This document shows, piece by piece, positions 17,747 to 26,190 of a stretch of 64,000 nucleotides of DNA. This DNA is from an uncultured bacterium (GTDB lineage: Bacteria; Bacillota; Clostridia; Oscillospirales; Oscillospiraceae). The notes beneath the pieces are model-generated. The model was not told the origin of the DNA. It saw nothing but the letters and a program-made list of their open reading frames with translations, and searched no databases. How positions within the stretch are numbered: the first letter of the stretch is position 1; every line of letters begins with the position of its first letter. The position numbers were made by a program, and so were the translations under genes. Location: the NCBI GenBank assembly GCA_946548895.1, contig CAMNQF010000004.1, forward strand, positions 1 through 64,000, given 5' to 3'.

Positions 17747-18640
17747 TCATTTCCCCTCCTTCAGGATCAGGCCGTGGATGATTTTGTTCTGGACAATGTA
17801 GATCAAAATGATCATGAGCATGATGGCAACGGCCATGGTGGCCGCCAGACCAAAGTTGGAGAAGGTGAAGGCGGTCTTGATGGTATACAGGGTGAAGGTG
17901 CTGGAGGCGTACCCCGGCCCGCCCTGGGTCATGACGAAGGGGATGTCGAACACCTGCATAGCGCCCCGGATGTTGTCAAACAGCACGAAGTCCACCATGA
18001 GCATGATGGAGGGGGTCTGGATGTAGCGGAACAGCTGCCAGGAGCTGGCTCCGTCAATGGTGGCGGCCTCCAGGATGTCCTGATTGACGGACTGGAGGGC
18101 CGCCATGAACAGCACAATGTGGTAGCCGGAGAACCGCCACAGGGACACAAAGGCCAGGGTAAAGTTTACAATCTTTTCATCGGACAGCCAGCCGTGGCCG
18201 CTGAGCATCCCCAGCTTAACGGCTTCCAGGATGCTGTCGAAGGCGCCATTGATGGGGGAAAAGAAGTAGGAGAACGCGTAAGAGATGGCCACGCCGTTGA
18301 TGATGTAGGGCAGGAACACCATGGTCTTATAGAACTTGGCCGCCCGGAGTTTGGAGGTGAGCAGCACCGCGAAAGCCAGTTCCACCGGGATGGTGAGCAG
18401 ATGGACAAAGAAATAGACCGCGTTATTTTTCAGGCTCTGCCATAGGTCCGGGTTTTTCAGCATGGAAATGTAGTTGTCCAGCCAGATAAAATCACTGGTT
18501 TTGGACAGGCCGTCCCAGTTGGTGAAGCTCATGCGGATCAAGTCAATGGCGGGCACCACCACGAAGCACACCAGCAGCAGTACTGGAATGGCCAGGGCGG
18601 CTATGATAAACTGCCGCCTCTTTTTTGCCAAATGGTTCAT
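17747..18640 (-). CDS. ABC sugar transporter permease (MalF type)
   Basis: A 297-residue permease with six membrane helices, paired with the MalG-type subunit that follows. It opens with a basic KKRRQF stretch and a long first helix and carries the EAA-like loop EAATIDGASSWQLFRYIQTP. Together the two subunits would form the channel of a carbohydrate importer fed by the binding protein encoded upstream. An 81-base gap with a strong hairpin separates it from the binding-protein gene. Confidence 0.88.
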   Translation of the reverse strand: MNHLAKKRRQFIIAALAIPVLLLVCFVVVPAIDLIRMSFTNWDGLSKTSDFIWLDNYISMLKNPDLWQSLKNNAVYFFVHLLTIPVELAFAVLLTSKLRAAKFYKTMVFLPYIINGVAISYAFSYFFSPINGAFDSILEAVKLGMLSGHGWLSDEKIVNFTLAFVSLWRFSGYHIVLFMAALQSVNQDILEAATIDGASSWQLFRYIQTPSIMLMVDFVLFDNIRGAMQVFDIPFVMTQGGPGYASSTFTLYTIKTAFTFSNFGLAATMAVAIMLMIILIYIVQNKIIHGLILKEGK

Positions 18641-18684
18641 AAACGCACCTCTATCCAGTTTGATGATCGCGAAGGAAACCAGGC

Positions 18685-18714
18685 GGGCCGCCCGGAAGCT
18701 TTGCCGGGCGGCCC
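18685..18714. other. Intercistronic hairpin between binding protein and permease
   Basis: The arms 18685-18695 and 18704-18714 pair perfectly over 11 GC-rich bases. Hairpins at this spot in ABC operons commonly stabilise the binding-protein message and reduce read-through to the permeases; that role is inferred here. Confidence 0.5.
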
Positions 18715-18721
18715 GAAATCC

Positions 18722-20095
18722 TTATTGAATGCCCAGCTTGGCGCGGGCCGCCGCCCACTTGGCGTCCAGCTCTGCCAGGGTGGCGTCCAGATCAAAGCCA
18801 TTGGTGAGCATCTGCGCGCCCAGCTTCTTGTAGTCGAAGGCGGTCTCGTTCTGGATGGCGGTGAAGTCGTCGCCGCCGCCGTCATACATGACCATCTCGC
18901 CGTCAGGCTGGGCCGCGTCCGCCTCGGCCAGAATGGGATCCTTGTCCTTGGGGAAGTTGCTCATGGAGGAGGCGCTGGAGACGTAGTTGATGTAGCCGGG
19001 ATACCAGGCTTCCGAGTAGAACCATTCCACAAAGGCGGTGGCCAGCTCGGGGTTCTTGCTGTGGGTGGTGACGCCCATGAAGCTGTCGCCCTGGACGATG
19101 TAGCGGAAGGGCTCGGAGGCGGTCTCGCGCACAGGCAGGTAGAAGGTGCCCAGCTGGTCGGTGCTGTCCGCCGCGCCGGCGATGTCCTGGAGGCCCCAGT
19201 CACCCAGGGCGGTGATGGCGGCCTTCTTCTGGGCGAACAGGTTGGTGACCTGATCCTTGCTCAGGCCCAGGGGATCCTTGCCCAGCACGCCGCTGGTGAA
19301 CAGGTCGTACACCCGGTGATAGGCCTTGTTGATGTCGGTGCCTTCGGCGAAGGGCGCGTCGCTCTTGGCCATATCGTTCCAGTTCTGGCCGTTGCCGCTG
19401 ACCAGGGCGGGCATGAACTCCATGTACGGATAGGTGGGCCACTCATCCTTGGCGCCCAGGGCAATGGCCATGAAGTCGGGATCGTTGGCGCCGAAGTGAT
19501 CCTGGAGCTTCTTGGACACGTCCTTCAGCTCTTCCCAAGTGGTGGGCACCTGAACGCCGGCCTCCTGGAACATATCCTTCCAGTAGTAGACGTACTCATA
19601 CCCTGCGGTCATGGGGATGCCCAGCACCTTGCCATTGATGGCATAGCCCTGGGCCAGGGTGTTGTTCTTGCAGGCCTCGGTGCCGCTCAGGTCCAGCAGG
19701 TAGTCCTGGAACCGGGAGAGGGTGAAGGGTTTGTTGAACATCACGTCGGGCAGCTGGTTGGCGCTGGCCCGCATCTTCATGGAGTTCCAGTACTCGGAGT
19801 CGTCTTTGATCTTCTCCACCTCAATGGTGGCGTTGGGGTACTTCTCCTGGAACTTAGCCTCCATGTCGTTGGCCTCAATGTACTCCAGCAGGTTGTTGTC
19901 CCAGATGGCGAACACCAAATCGCCTTTCAAGTCGGAAACAGCCTCGCCGCCCTCGTTGCCGGCAGGGGCCTGTTCGCCGCCGTTCTGGGTGCTGTTGCTG
20001 GGCGGGTTGCTGTCCTGGGCCCCGCCGCTGCCGCAGCCGGCCAGCAGGCCCATCATCACAGCCAGGGTCAACAGGATGCTGACAATCTTCTTCAT
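18722..20095 (-). CDS. Sugar-binding lipoprotein of an ABC importer
   Basis: A 457-residue extracellular solute-binding protein (family 1, MalE-like). Signal MKKIVSILLTLAV with lipobox LLAGC puts the acylated Cys near residue 21, followed by a Gly/Ser/Asn linker and two-lobe binding-protein signatures (LVFAIWDNN, VPTTWEELKDVSKKL, GVTTHSKNPELATAFVEW). The ATG at 20095 is chosen for the lipoprotein signal and a GGAGG 6 bases upstream; the longer frame adds 13 residues without support. It lies directly downstream of the YesM/YesN pair and has repeated operator-like motifs upstream. Confidence 0.88.
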   Translation of the reverse strand: MKKIVSILLTLAVMMGLLAGCGSGGAQDSNPPSNSTQNGGEQAPAGNEGGEAVSDLKGDLVFAIWDNNLLEYIEANDMEAKFQEKYPNATIEVEKIKDDSEYWNSMKMRASANQLPDVMFNKPFTLSRFQDYLLDLSGTEACKNNTLAQGYAINGKVLGIPMTAGYEYVYYWKDMFQEAGVQVPTTWEELKDVSKKLQDHFGANDPDFMAIALGAKDEWPTYPYMEFMPALVSGNGQNWNDMAKSDAPFAEGTDINKAYHRVYDLFTSGVLGKDPLGLSKDQVTNLFAQKKAAITALGDWGLQDIAGAADSTDQLGTFYLPVRETASEPFRYIVQGDSFMGVTTHSKNPELATAFVEWFYSEAWYPGYINYVSSASSMSNFPKDKDPILAEADAAQPDGEMVMYDGGGDDFTAIQNETAFDYKKLGAQMLTNGFDLDATLAELDAKWAAARAKLGIQ

Positions 20096-20122
20096 GTGAT
20101 TTCCTCCGTCCGTTTTCAATTT

Positions 20123-20142
20123 CGGAGCGGTCAACCGCTCCG
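20123..20142. repeat. Palindrome in the binding-protein gene leader
   Basis: A perfect inverted repeat with nine-base arms (20123-20131 and 20134-20142) about 30 bases before the binding-protein start. It could be an operator or an mRNA stem near the ribosome site. Confidence 0.4.
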
Positions 20143-20188
20143 GCTGATGATGTTATTTTAGTCAGACGGCAGTGGTTTTTCCATGAAA

Positions 20189-20217
20189 TATCGTTGGATT
20201 TCCTGCGGTATCGTTGG
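20189..20217 (-). promoter_or_regulatory. Tandem operator-like repeats, 20-bp period
   Basis: The motif TATCGTTGG (plus-strand view) occurs at 20189-20197 and 20209-20217, exactly 20 bases apart, about two helical turns. They lie just upstream of the binding-protein gene, between it and the AraC-type response-regulator gene. AraC-family activators bind such direct repeats, so these are likely YesN-type sites. A TAAAAT-like -10 lies downstream without a good -35, as expected for an activated promoter. Confidence 0.5.
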
Positions 20218-20219
20218 GA

Positions 20220-21713
20220 TTATTCCGGCCTTTTTCGAAAATCTTTGGGGGATATGCACAATTTTTTCTTAAACATATGGGTAAAATGCTCAACACTGCT
20301 GTAGCCCACCGCCTCACTGACCTCATAGATCCTCATGTCGGTTTGAAGCAGCAGCTCCTGGGCCCGGCGCAGCCGCAGGTCGTTCAGGCAGCTGATGAAG
20401 GTACAGCCGCACTCTTTGGTAAACCGGGCGCTGAGATACTTTTCGTTGAAACCCACATAGTCCGCCACAGTGCGCAGGGTGAGTTCCGGATTGGCGAAGT
20501 TGTCCTCCATAAACTCGCGAGCCCGCTGGACGGGGCTTTTCTGCCGCTCCCGGCGGCCCTCGGCACACACCTCCCGCACCCGGCGCAGGGCGTTGCGCAG
20601 CCACAGCTCCCGTTCGGCGCGGCTCTCAAATTCCCGAAGAAGCTGGTGAAAATCGGTCCGCTCCGGAAACACCTGAAAGAAATCCACGCCGTAATCCTCC
20701 AGCCGCTCCCCCAGGCGGGCCAGCAGCACTAAAATGCGGCGGGCATGAGCCCGGTCCTCCAGCCCCTTCAAGGAGCTGAACCACAGTCCCTGTTTGCCCT
20801 CCAGCTGTCCGTCACCGTCCCCGCACAGCGCGGAAATCAGCCCGTCACAGTCCGCCGCTTGGGCCTGATAGGCCCGGGCCAGCGCACCGTCCTCCCACTG
20901 GGCGCATATGCCGCCAGGCCCCCGCAAAACCGTGAGACGGCACAGGGCTCCGCACTGTTCTATGGCCCCCTGGATCTCCGATGAGGGAACCACGCCGCTG
21001 ACCCCCGCCGCCGTGTCCACGTTCATGAAATCCCGCCACACCCCCTGGATCTGCCGGACCACAGACAAGGCGGTGCTCTGAACGCCCTCCCGGTTCCGCA
21101 CATGGTAATACAGCTCGTAGCGGGATGGGTTCCTGGCCCAGAGAACCGCCCGTCCCTGAAGACGCCGGATCTGCCGCACCAATTCCAGCATGGGCTTCTC
21201 CATCCGTTCCTTCAGATTGCCGCCGAACCGCTGGGCGGTCTGCTCGAAGCGTTCCATCCGAAACACCACCGCGAAATAGTCCCCCTCCTCCAGGTTCGGC
21301 GCGCTCTCCCTCGCGGGGGCGACGGGGACGGCGGTATGAAACACCTTTTCCCGCAGGCCATTCAGCAGCCGGGCCACCGTCTCCTGGTTGATGCTGGACT
21401 TGAGCAGGTAGTCGTAGGCCCCCAGGCGGAAGGCCTCCCGCACCAGGCCGAACTCATCGTAGCCGGACAGGGCCACCGTCACCGGCATACAGCCGTTGCG
21501 CCGCAGCTCGGCCATCAGTTCCAAGCCGGTCATGCCAGGCATCTTGATGTCGGTGATGAGCAGATCCACCGGGTGCTCGCACAGGTAGGCCAGGGCCTGG
21601 GCTCCTGAGGAGCAGTCCTCGACCACGGTACACCCGCAGCGTTCCCAGTCGATGAGGGAGCGCAGGGTCACATGGACCAGGGCGTCGTCATCCACAATCA
21701 CAGTTCGTATCAT
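20220..21713 (-). CDS. YesN-type response regulator with AraC output domain
   Basis: A 497-residue response regulator. Residues 1-125 are a receiver with acidic pocket DDD at 8-10 and phosphoacceptor Asp near 55 (LLITDIKMPG). A variable middle region follows, and the C-terminal 100 residues are an AraC/XylS double helix-turn-helix (NPELTLRTVADYVGFNEKYL, EVSEAVGYSSVEHFTHMFKK). It overlaps the 3' end of the kinase gene by 26 bases, so the pair is co-translated. It probably activates the adjacent ABC/beta-galactosidase operon through the repeats at 20189-20217. Confidence 0.9.
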   Translation of the reverse strand: MIRTVIVDDDALVHVTLRSLIDWERCGCTVVEDCSSGAQALAYLCEHPVDLLITDIKMPGMTGLELMAELRRNGCMPVTVALSGYDEFGLVREAFRLGAYDYLLKSSINQETVARLLNGLREKVFHTAVPVAPARESAPNLEEGDYFAVVFRMERFEQTAQRFGGNLKERMEKPMLELVRQIRRLQGRAVLWARNPSRYELYYHVRNREGVQSTALSVVRQIQGVWRDFMNVDTAAGVSGVVPSSEIQGAIEQCGALCRLTVLRGPGGICAQWEDGALARAYQAQAADCDGLISALCGDGDGQLEGKQGLWFSSLKGLEDRAHARRILVLLARLGERLEDYGVDFFQVFPERTDFHQLLREFESRAERELWLRNALRRVREVCAEGRRERQKSPVQRAREFMEDNFANPELTLRTVADYVGFNEKYLSARFTKECGCTFISCLNDLRLRRAQELLLQTDMRIYEVSEAVGYSSVEHFTHMFKKKLCISPKDFRKRPE

Positions 21714-23541
21714 GATCCTTCTCCTCCTCCCGTTTGCCCATTTGGCACACCGAGACAGGCAGGCGCAGGGTCACCTGGGTAAACACGTTCGGCTTGCTGT
21801 CGATCTCCATTCTGGCCGCCGCGCTGAAATTCAGCCGCATCCGGGCCTGGACGTTTTCCAAGCCGATACTGGTGTTATCGTCCCGGCGCCGGGGGCGGTC
21901 CTGCAAAACCAGGCCGATCTGCTCCCCCGTCATCCCCTTGCCGTTGTCCCACACAGACAAACACAGAAAATCGCCCTCACGGTATACAGAGACCCTAACC
22001 TGCCCCAGTTCATCGGTGAGCTCCTCAAAGCCATGAACGATGGCGTTCTCCACCACCGGCTGGAGCATAAGCCGGGGCAAGCGGTAATCCTCGCACCCGG
22101 GCTGCACATCATAGCTCACCTCGAAGCCGTTGGAGTAGCGGATGCGCATGAGGTACACATAGGTCTCCAGCATCTCCAACTCCTCCCGCACGGTATAGAA
22201 GCTGGTGCTGCTGCGGAACGAGCAGGAAACGATGCTCACCAGGGCCTCCGCCATCTTACGAATCCCGTCGAACTGGGCCACCTGGGCCATAAAACGGATG
22301 GAGTTCAGGGCGTTCACCACGAAATGGGGGTTGATCTGGCTCTGAAGGGCCTGTATTTCCGCCTGATGTTTTTTCTCCATCGTTTCCTCCGTCAGATGGA
22401 GCATATTCTTGATGCTCAACACCATCTGATTGAAGGAAACCGCCAGCTCCCGGATCTCCCGCTGGCCCACGGGCTCCACCTGTACCTCCAGATCGCTCTG
22501 ATCCAGCCGGGCCATACCCTGGCAGACCGCGTGGACCGGGTCGATGATGGCGTTGAGGAAGTACCGGGAGTAAAAATAAAACAAAATCAGCAACACCGCC
22601 ACGATAAGGGCCAGGATGCCGCCCACCTTATAGAACCCGCTGCCCAGGCTGCTCTCCTCGACGAACGTGACCACGGACCAGCTGGTGTCCGGGATGGCCT
22701 TGGCTTGGAAATAGTAATCCCGCTGGCCCTGGCCTAAATCCGCTCTGCGGGTGCGGCTGCCGGACTGGTACTGTCCCGGCCGCTCCTCGAAAAAGGACCG
22801 GACCGCCTCATTGCCCGCGTCGCCGAACAACACCCGGCCTTCTTCGTCCAGGATCACGCTCATGCCCTGGCCCACATCCCTGCGCTGGGCGGCCAGTACG
22901 TCCCCCGTCTCGGAGGTGGTGAAGAAGGCCACCACCTCAATCTCCCCGCTGCGGTCGGTGGCGGCGTTGGTGGCCAGGGCCGTCACCAGCACCAGCTGGC
23001 GGCCCTGCTGGGGAGTGGATGTCAGCCGGATCCGGCTGGTGTCATAGCAGCCCAAGGTGACAGTGTTGGGGCGGGACAGGGCATCCTGATACCAGCCGGA
23101 AACCCGAACCACGTCTTCTGGAATCACGATATCGTCCTTCATGTACACCGCGCCGCCGCCTTGCATATAAAATCCACCGGCCAAAATATCGTGGGAGGGC
23201 ACCATGGCGGTACGAAACGCCCGCTGGAGCAGCTGATCCGCCTCATACCAAGCGTCGCCGCTGCTGTGATGGACCTGGACGGCGGTCTGGGGGAACTCGC
23301 CGTCGTTGATGTAGACGAAGTGGGACAACTGGAGGGCGTTTGTGCGTACGTCCCCGCTGAGGGTGGTGGCCACGGTGTCCTGGAGGGCTCCGATGGTCTC
23401 AATGGCGGAGCTGCGGATGATATAGCCCACAGCGAATTCCGCGCCGATGAACACCAGCACCAGCGGTATGATAACCAACAGCAGAAAGCTGCGGTAATAG
23501 GTGGTTTTCAGCGTGGAATGCTTTCGTTCCTGAGCGGTCAT
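21688..23541 (-). CDS. YesM-type sensor histidine kinase
   Basis: A 617-residue membrane kinase: helix about 17-42, a large extracellular sensor domain (about 45-300, Cache-like), helix about 305-328, a HAMP linker (about 330-382), the His_kinase segment SQINPHFVVNALNSIRF with phospho-His near 406, and a HATPase domain with NAIVHGFE and WDNGKGM boxes. The usual NPHFLYNTLN is slightly changed. The ATG at 23541 is preferred because AAAGGAGGGGG precedes it; a start 30 bases earlier lacks this. The partner regulator overlaps its end. It probably senses an extracellular sugar or glycan. Confidence 0.88.
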   Translation of the reverse strand: MTAQERKHSTLKTTYYRSFLLLVIIPLVLVFIGAEFAVGYIIRSSAIETIGALQDTVATTLSGDVRTNALQLSHFVYINDGEFPQTAVQVHHSSGDAWYEADQLLQRAFRTAMVPSHDILAGGFYMQGGGAVYMKDDIVIPEDVVRVSGWYQDALSRPNTVTLGCYDTSRIRLTSTPQQGRQLVLVTALATNAATDRSGEIEVVAFFTTSETGDVLAAQRRDVGQGMSVILDEEGRVLFGDAGNEAVRSFFEERPGQYQSGSRTRRADLGQGQRDYYFQAKAIPDTSWSVVTFVEESSLGSGFYKVGGILALIVAVLLILFYFYSRYFLNAIIDPVHAVCQGMARLDQSDLEVQVEPVGQREIRELAVSFNQMVLSIKNMLHLTEETMEKKHQAEIQALQSQINPHFVVNALNSIRFMAQVAQFDGIRKMAEALVSIVSCSFRSSTSFYTVREELEMLETYVYLMRIRYSNGFEVSYDVQPGCEDYRLPRLMLQPVVENAIVHGFEELTDELGQVRVSVYREGDFLCLSVWDNGKGMTGEQIGLVLQDRPRRRDDNTSIGLENVQARMRLNFSAAARMEIDSKPNVFTQVTLRLPVSVCQMGKREEEKDHDTNCDCG

Positions 23542-23711
23542 GACCCATCCCCCTCCTTTGGCCGCCATCATCTTACCACAGGTGCGCCAAAATAAAAAGA
23601 GGCTGCGGCAAAAAGGCGGGGCTGGGTTCCCACGCGCTTTTCTCTCCTTTTAGCCGCCGCCCGCGAATTGCGCCAGTGTTTCAAAAGAAAAGGCCGCCGC
23701 TGTCAGCGGGC

Positions 23712-23880
23712 CTCACAGCCGGTTCAGTTCCTCCCGCAGCGCCTCGATATGCCGCCCCCGATCCTCCTCCGGCTTCGCCGCCTTCAGCAGATCAATGGAA
23801 AACTCCGTCCCAATAGGCCGCCTGGATGACCTCGCGGGCTTTCCTGTCCCTGATCCGTCCGACAGCAGTTCAGTCCGCTT
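23712..23880 (-). pseudogene. Unidentified degenerate coding remnant
   Basis: The interval 23572-24008 has no intact gene. On the minus strand a possible C-terminus reads KAREVIQAAYWDGVF in one frame and IDLLKAAKPEEDRG and EALREELNRL in the next, ending at a stop near 23712, as if one frameshift had broken it. The composition resembles a basic, coiled-coil protein end. I do not recognise the family. Confidence 0.25.
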
Positions 23881-24008
23881 TTGCGGTCTGATCGCCTTGG
23901 GTGTTTTTGTTTTTAAGAGGTGTCCGCTGGGGCTCGGGTGTGTGATTGGAGGAGATGCCCACTGAAACTATCGGCTGCGATGACCAAAACAGAAATGGAG
24001 GGAAACAC

Positions 24009-25808
24009 ATGAAAAAATCGAAATTGACCGCGTTTTTCCTGGCAGCGGCGCTGCTGCTTCAGCTGTCCGCCATGATTCCGGCTTACGCCGCCGGTTCAGG
24101 GCGGTTCACCGATGTGCCGGAGACATATCCCGGACACGGCGAGATTGAGCAGGCGGCGGAGCTGGGCCTTTTCACCGGGACTTCCACCACCGCATTTTTG
24201 CCCAATGAGCCGATGACCCGGGCGATGTTTGCCGTGGTCCTCAGCCGCTTGGCCGGCGTATCCACACAGCGGTACAGCGCCAGACAGTTCTCTGACGTGC
24301 CTGAGACTGCGTGGTACGCGGGAGCCGTGGGCTGGGCCGTCAGCGCCGGCATTGCCAACCGCGCCTCCGCCACTACGTTTTCCCCCGGCGGGACGCTGAC
24401 CTGGGCGGAGCTGGCGGACTGGCTGGCCGCGTATGCGGATTCCATCGGTATCGGCGCGCCCGGCCCCGCCGACCTGATCCCCGCCTCGGCCAGCGCCCAG
24501 GACATCCCCACCCGCGGGGAGGCCGCCGCGGCGGTGATCCGCTTCTGTGAGAACCAGCCCATCCTCAGCGTGAGCAGCACCATTTTCGGCTCCGGCGACA
24601 CCGGCGGCAAGACCAGCCTGAAGAACATCCTGGTCACCGCGGAGGGCCCCGGCGACCAGACCATCCGCTACTCCGACCCCAAGACCGGCAAGCGGCTGGA
24701 CTACCCGGTGTACAACGAGGACGGCTCCCTGTTCAGCGTGGAGCAGCCCCCCGTGTCCTACACTGGCTCCGCCGTGCTGCGGCTGTTCGGCCCCGGCGTG
24801 GACGACAGCAAGATCGACAGCAGCAAGGCCGTGGTGGAGCTCCTCCCCGGCGACGGCTACTATGCCGGCGAGCTGGTGCTGAAGGCCGGTTCCCTGACTG
24901 GCCAGTGGAAGGACGGCGCGCTGGAGTACACCCTGAACACCGGCGACCTGGAGTGGTATACCGGCGATTACGAGTACACCGACCACAACAGCGGCCGTGA
25001 GTGGAGCGTCCTGGGCGGAGACGGCAACGGCGTCTACACCTTCAACTTCCAGGTCAGCGGCATCACCTATGACGGCCAGCCCGTCAACGCCGCCACCTTC
25101 CCGGTGCGGGTCTACATCTGGGGCCGCACCGGCACCGACCTTGCCCCCACTATCACCGACCTGGTCCCCGAGAACCACCTGCCCTCCGGCGCCAGCCAGG
25201 GCAGCGCCGCCCAGTGGAGCTGGAAGGGCGAGCAGGGCGACTTCATGGGCAAAGAGGCCAAGCCCGTCCTCAGCGACGACAAACAGGACGACTTCTTCCT
25301 CACATGGCCCGCGGGGACGGACGCCTCCGGCCTGACCGCCAAAGATGTGGCCGTCACTCTGAGTACCCAATATGGGGAGAGGCTCCAGCTGACCGCCTCG
25401 GGCGAACACCCCCAGTATGCCGTGTTCTCCAGCAAGGGCGAGACCCAGGTGGCGGTCACCTTCCGCCACGCCGCGTTTACCCCTGTGTTCACCCAAATGA
25501 CCATTGAGGTGGACAACGGCAGCGGCCTGACCGCCTCTAAGACCTATGACATCGCCAGCGTATACAGCTATATGGTGCAGCAGGGCGGCGGCGGGCTGCC
25601 CGCCGACGGTGTGTGCACCGCCTACAGCTATTACGGCTACGAGGGCCTGTCCATTGACAACGCGCAGAAGGCGGTGTATACCCTGAAATATACGGACGCC
25701 GGCGGCAAGACGTGGTACTATAACGAGAAGGGCGGGCTGTCCGAAGCGGTGGAAAAGACCACCCAGGGATTCATGGGCCCTGTCACGGCGCTCGCCGCCC
25801 CCCGATGA
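24009..25808 (+). CDS. SLH-domain surface protein, N-terminal part of a frameshifted gene
   Basis: A 599-residue frame: signal peptide (MKKSKLTAFFLAAALLLQLS to AYAA), two clear SLH repeats (RFTDVPETYPGHGEIEQAAE; QFSDVPETAWYAGAVGWAV) and a weaker third ending IPTRGEAAAAVIRFCE, then long beta-rich segments (about 210-595) without a recognised name. GGAGG lies upstream of the ATG at 24009. The frame closes at TGA 25806-25808 immediately after a run of six C (25798-25803). Removing one C continues smoothly into the next frame, so this is the first part of a roughly 1200-residue protein ending in an esterase-like domain. Confidence 0.75.
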   Translation: MKKSKLTAFFLAAALLLQLSAMIPAYAAGSGRFTDVPETYPGHGEIEQAAELGLFTGTSTTAFLPNEPMTRAMFAVVLSRLAGVSTQRYSARQFSDVPETAWYAGAVGWAVSAGIANRASATTFSPGGTLTWAELADWLAAYADSIGIGAPGPADLIPASASAQDIPTRGEAAAAVIRFCENQPILSVSSTIFGSGDTGGKTSLKNILVTAEGPGDQTIRYSDPKTGKRLDYPVYNEDGSLFSVEQPPVSYTGSAVLRLFGPGVDDSKIDSSKAVVELLPGDGYYAGELVLKAGSLTGQWKDGALEYTLNTGDLEWYTGDYEYTDHNSGREWSVLGGDGNGVYTFNFQVSGITYDGQPVNAATFPVRVYIWGRTGTDLAPTITDLVPENHLPSGASQGSAAQWSWKGEQGDFMGKEAKPVLSDDKQDDFFLTWPAGTDASGLTAKDVAVTLSTQYGERLQLTASGEHPQYAVFSSKGETQVAVTFRHAAFTPVFTQMTIEVDNGSGLTASKTYDIASVYSYMVQQGGGGLPADGVCTAYSYYGYEGLSIDNAQKAVYTLKYTDAGGKTWYYNEKGGLSEAVEKTTQGFMGPVTALAAPR

Positions 25809-26190
25809 CGCCGCCGTGTATGACGCCATGGGCAAGGACGGCTGCGATGTGCGGTTCATCGTCAACACCCTGTTCGTCAAGACCCGCGTGGACCAGACCG
25901 AGGTCAAGACGGTGGACGGCCAACAGGTCGTGTTCACCAAGGAGTACAGCTCCGGCCAGATCGCCAACTGGGACGGCGTGTCCCTGGCTCCCGGCTATGT
26001 GCGCACCAGCGGCTTCTCCCCCAACCAGCAGTGGGCGTGGTCCCAGTACTACGGCTCCGGCTGGTCCCCTGAGCTGAGTGTTATCCCCACCACTGTCCCC
26101 TATACCGACGGCCCCTTCGGCGCGTGGGCAGACAAGTACGCGCCCTCCACCGGCGGTCCCGGTGGCCCTGGCGGTCCCGCGCGGGCAGCT
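25804..26190 (+). pseudogene. Middle segment of the frameshifted SLH/esterase gene
   Basis: Read one frame over from the preceding part, this segment (DAMGKDGCDVRFIVNTLFVK to GAWADKYAPSTGGPGGPGG) continues the same beta-rich style and ends in a Gly-Pro linker. At about 26178-26184, within a GCGCG stretch, the frame changes again; removing two bases restores the frame of the first part. The two changes (+1 and +2) sum to three, so the downstream domain is in the original frame. It has no ribosome site of its own. Confidence 0.6.

Noticed and set aside
25798-25808. Programmed ribosomal frameshifting at the C6 run
   Set aside because: A second, different shift is needed 380 bases later and no stimulatory structure or conserved slippery codon set was seen; indels in simple repeats explain both.
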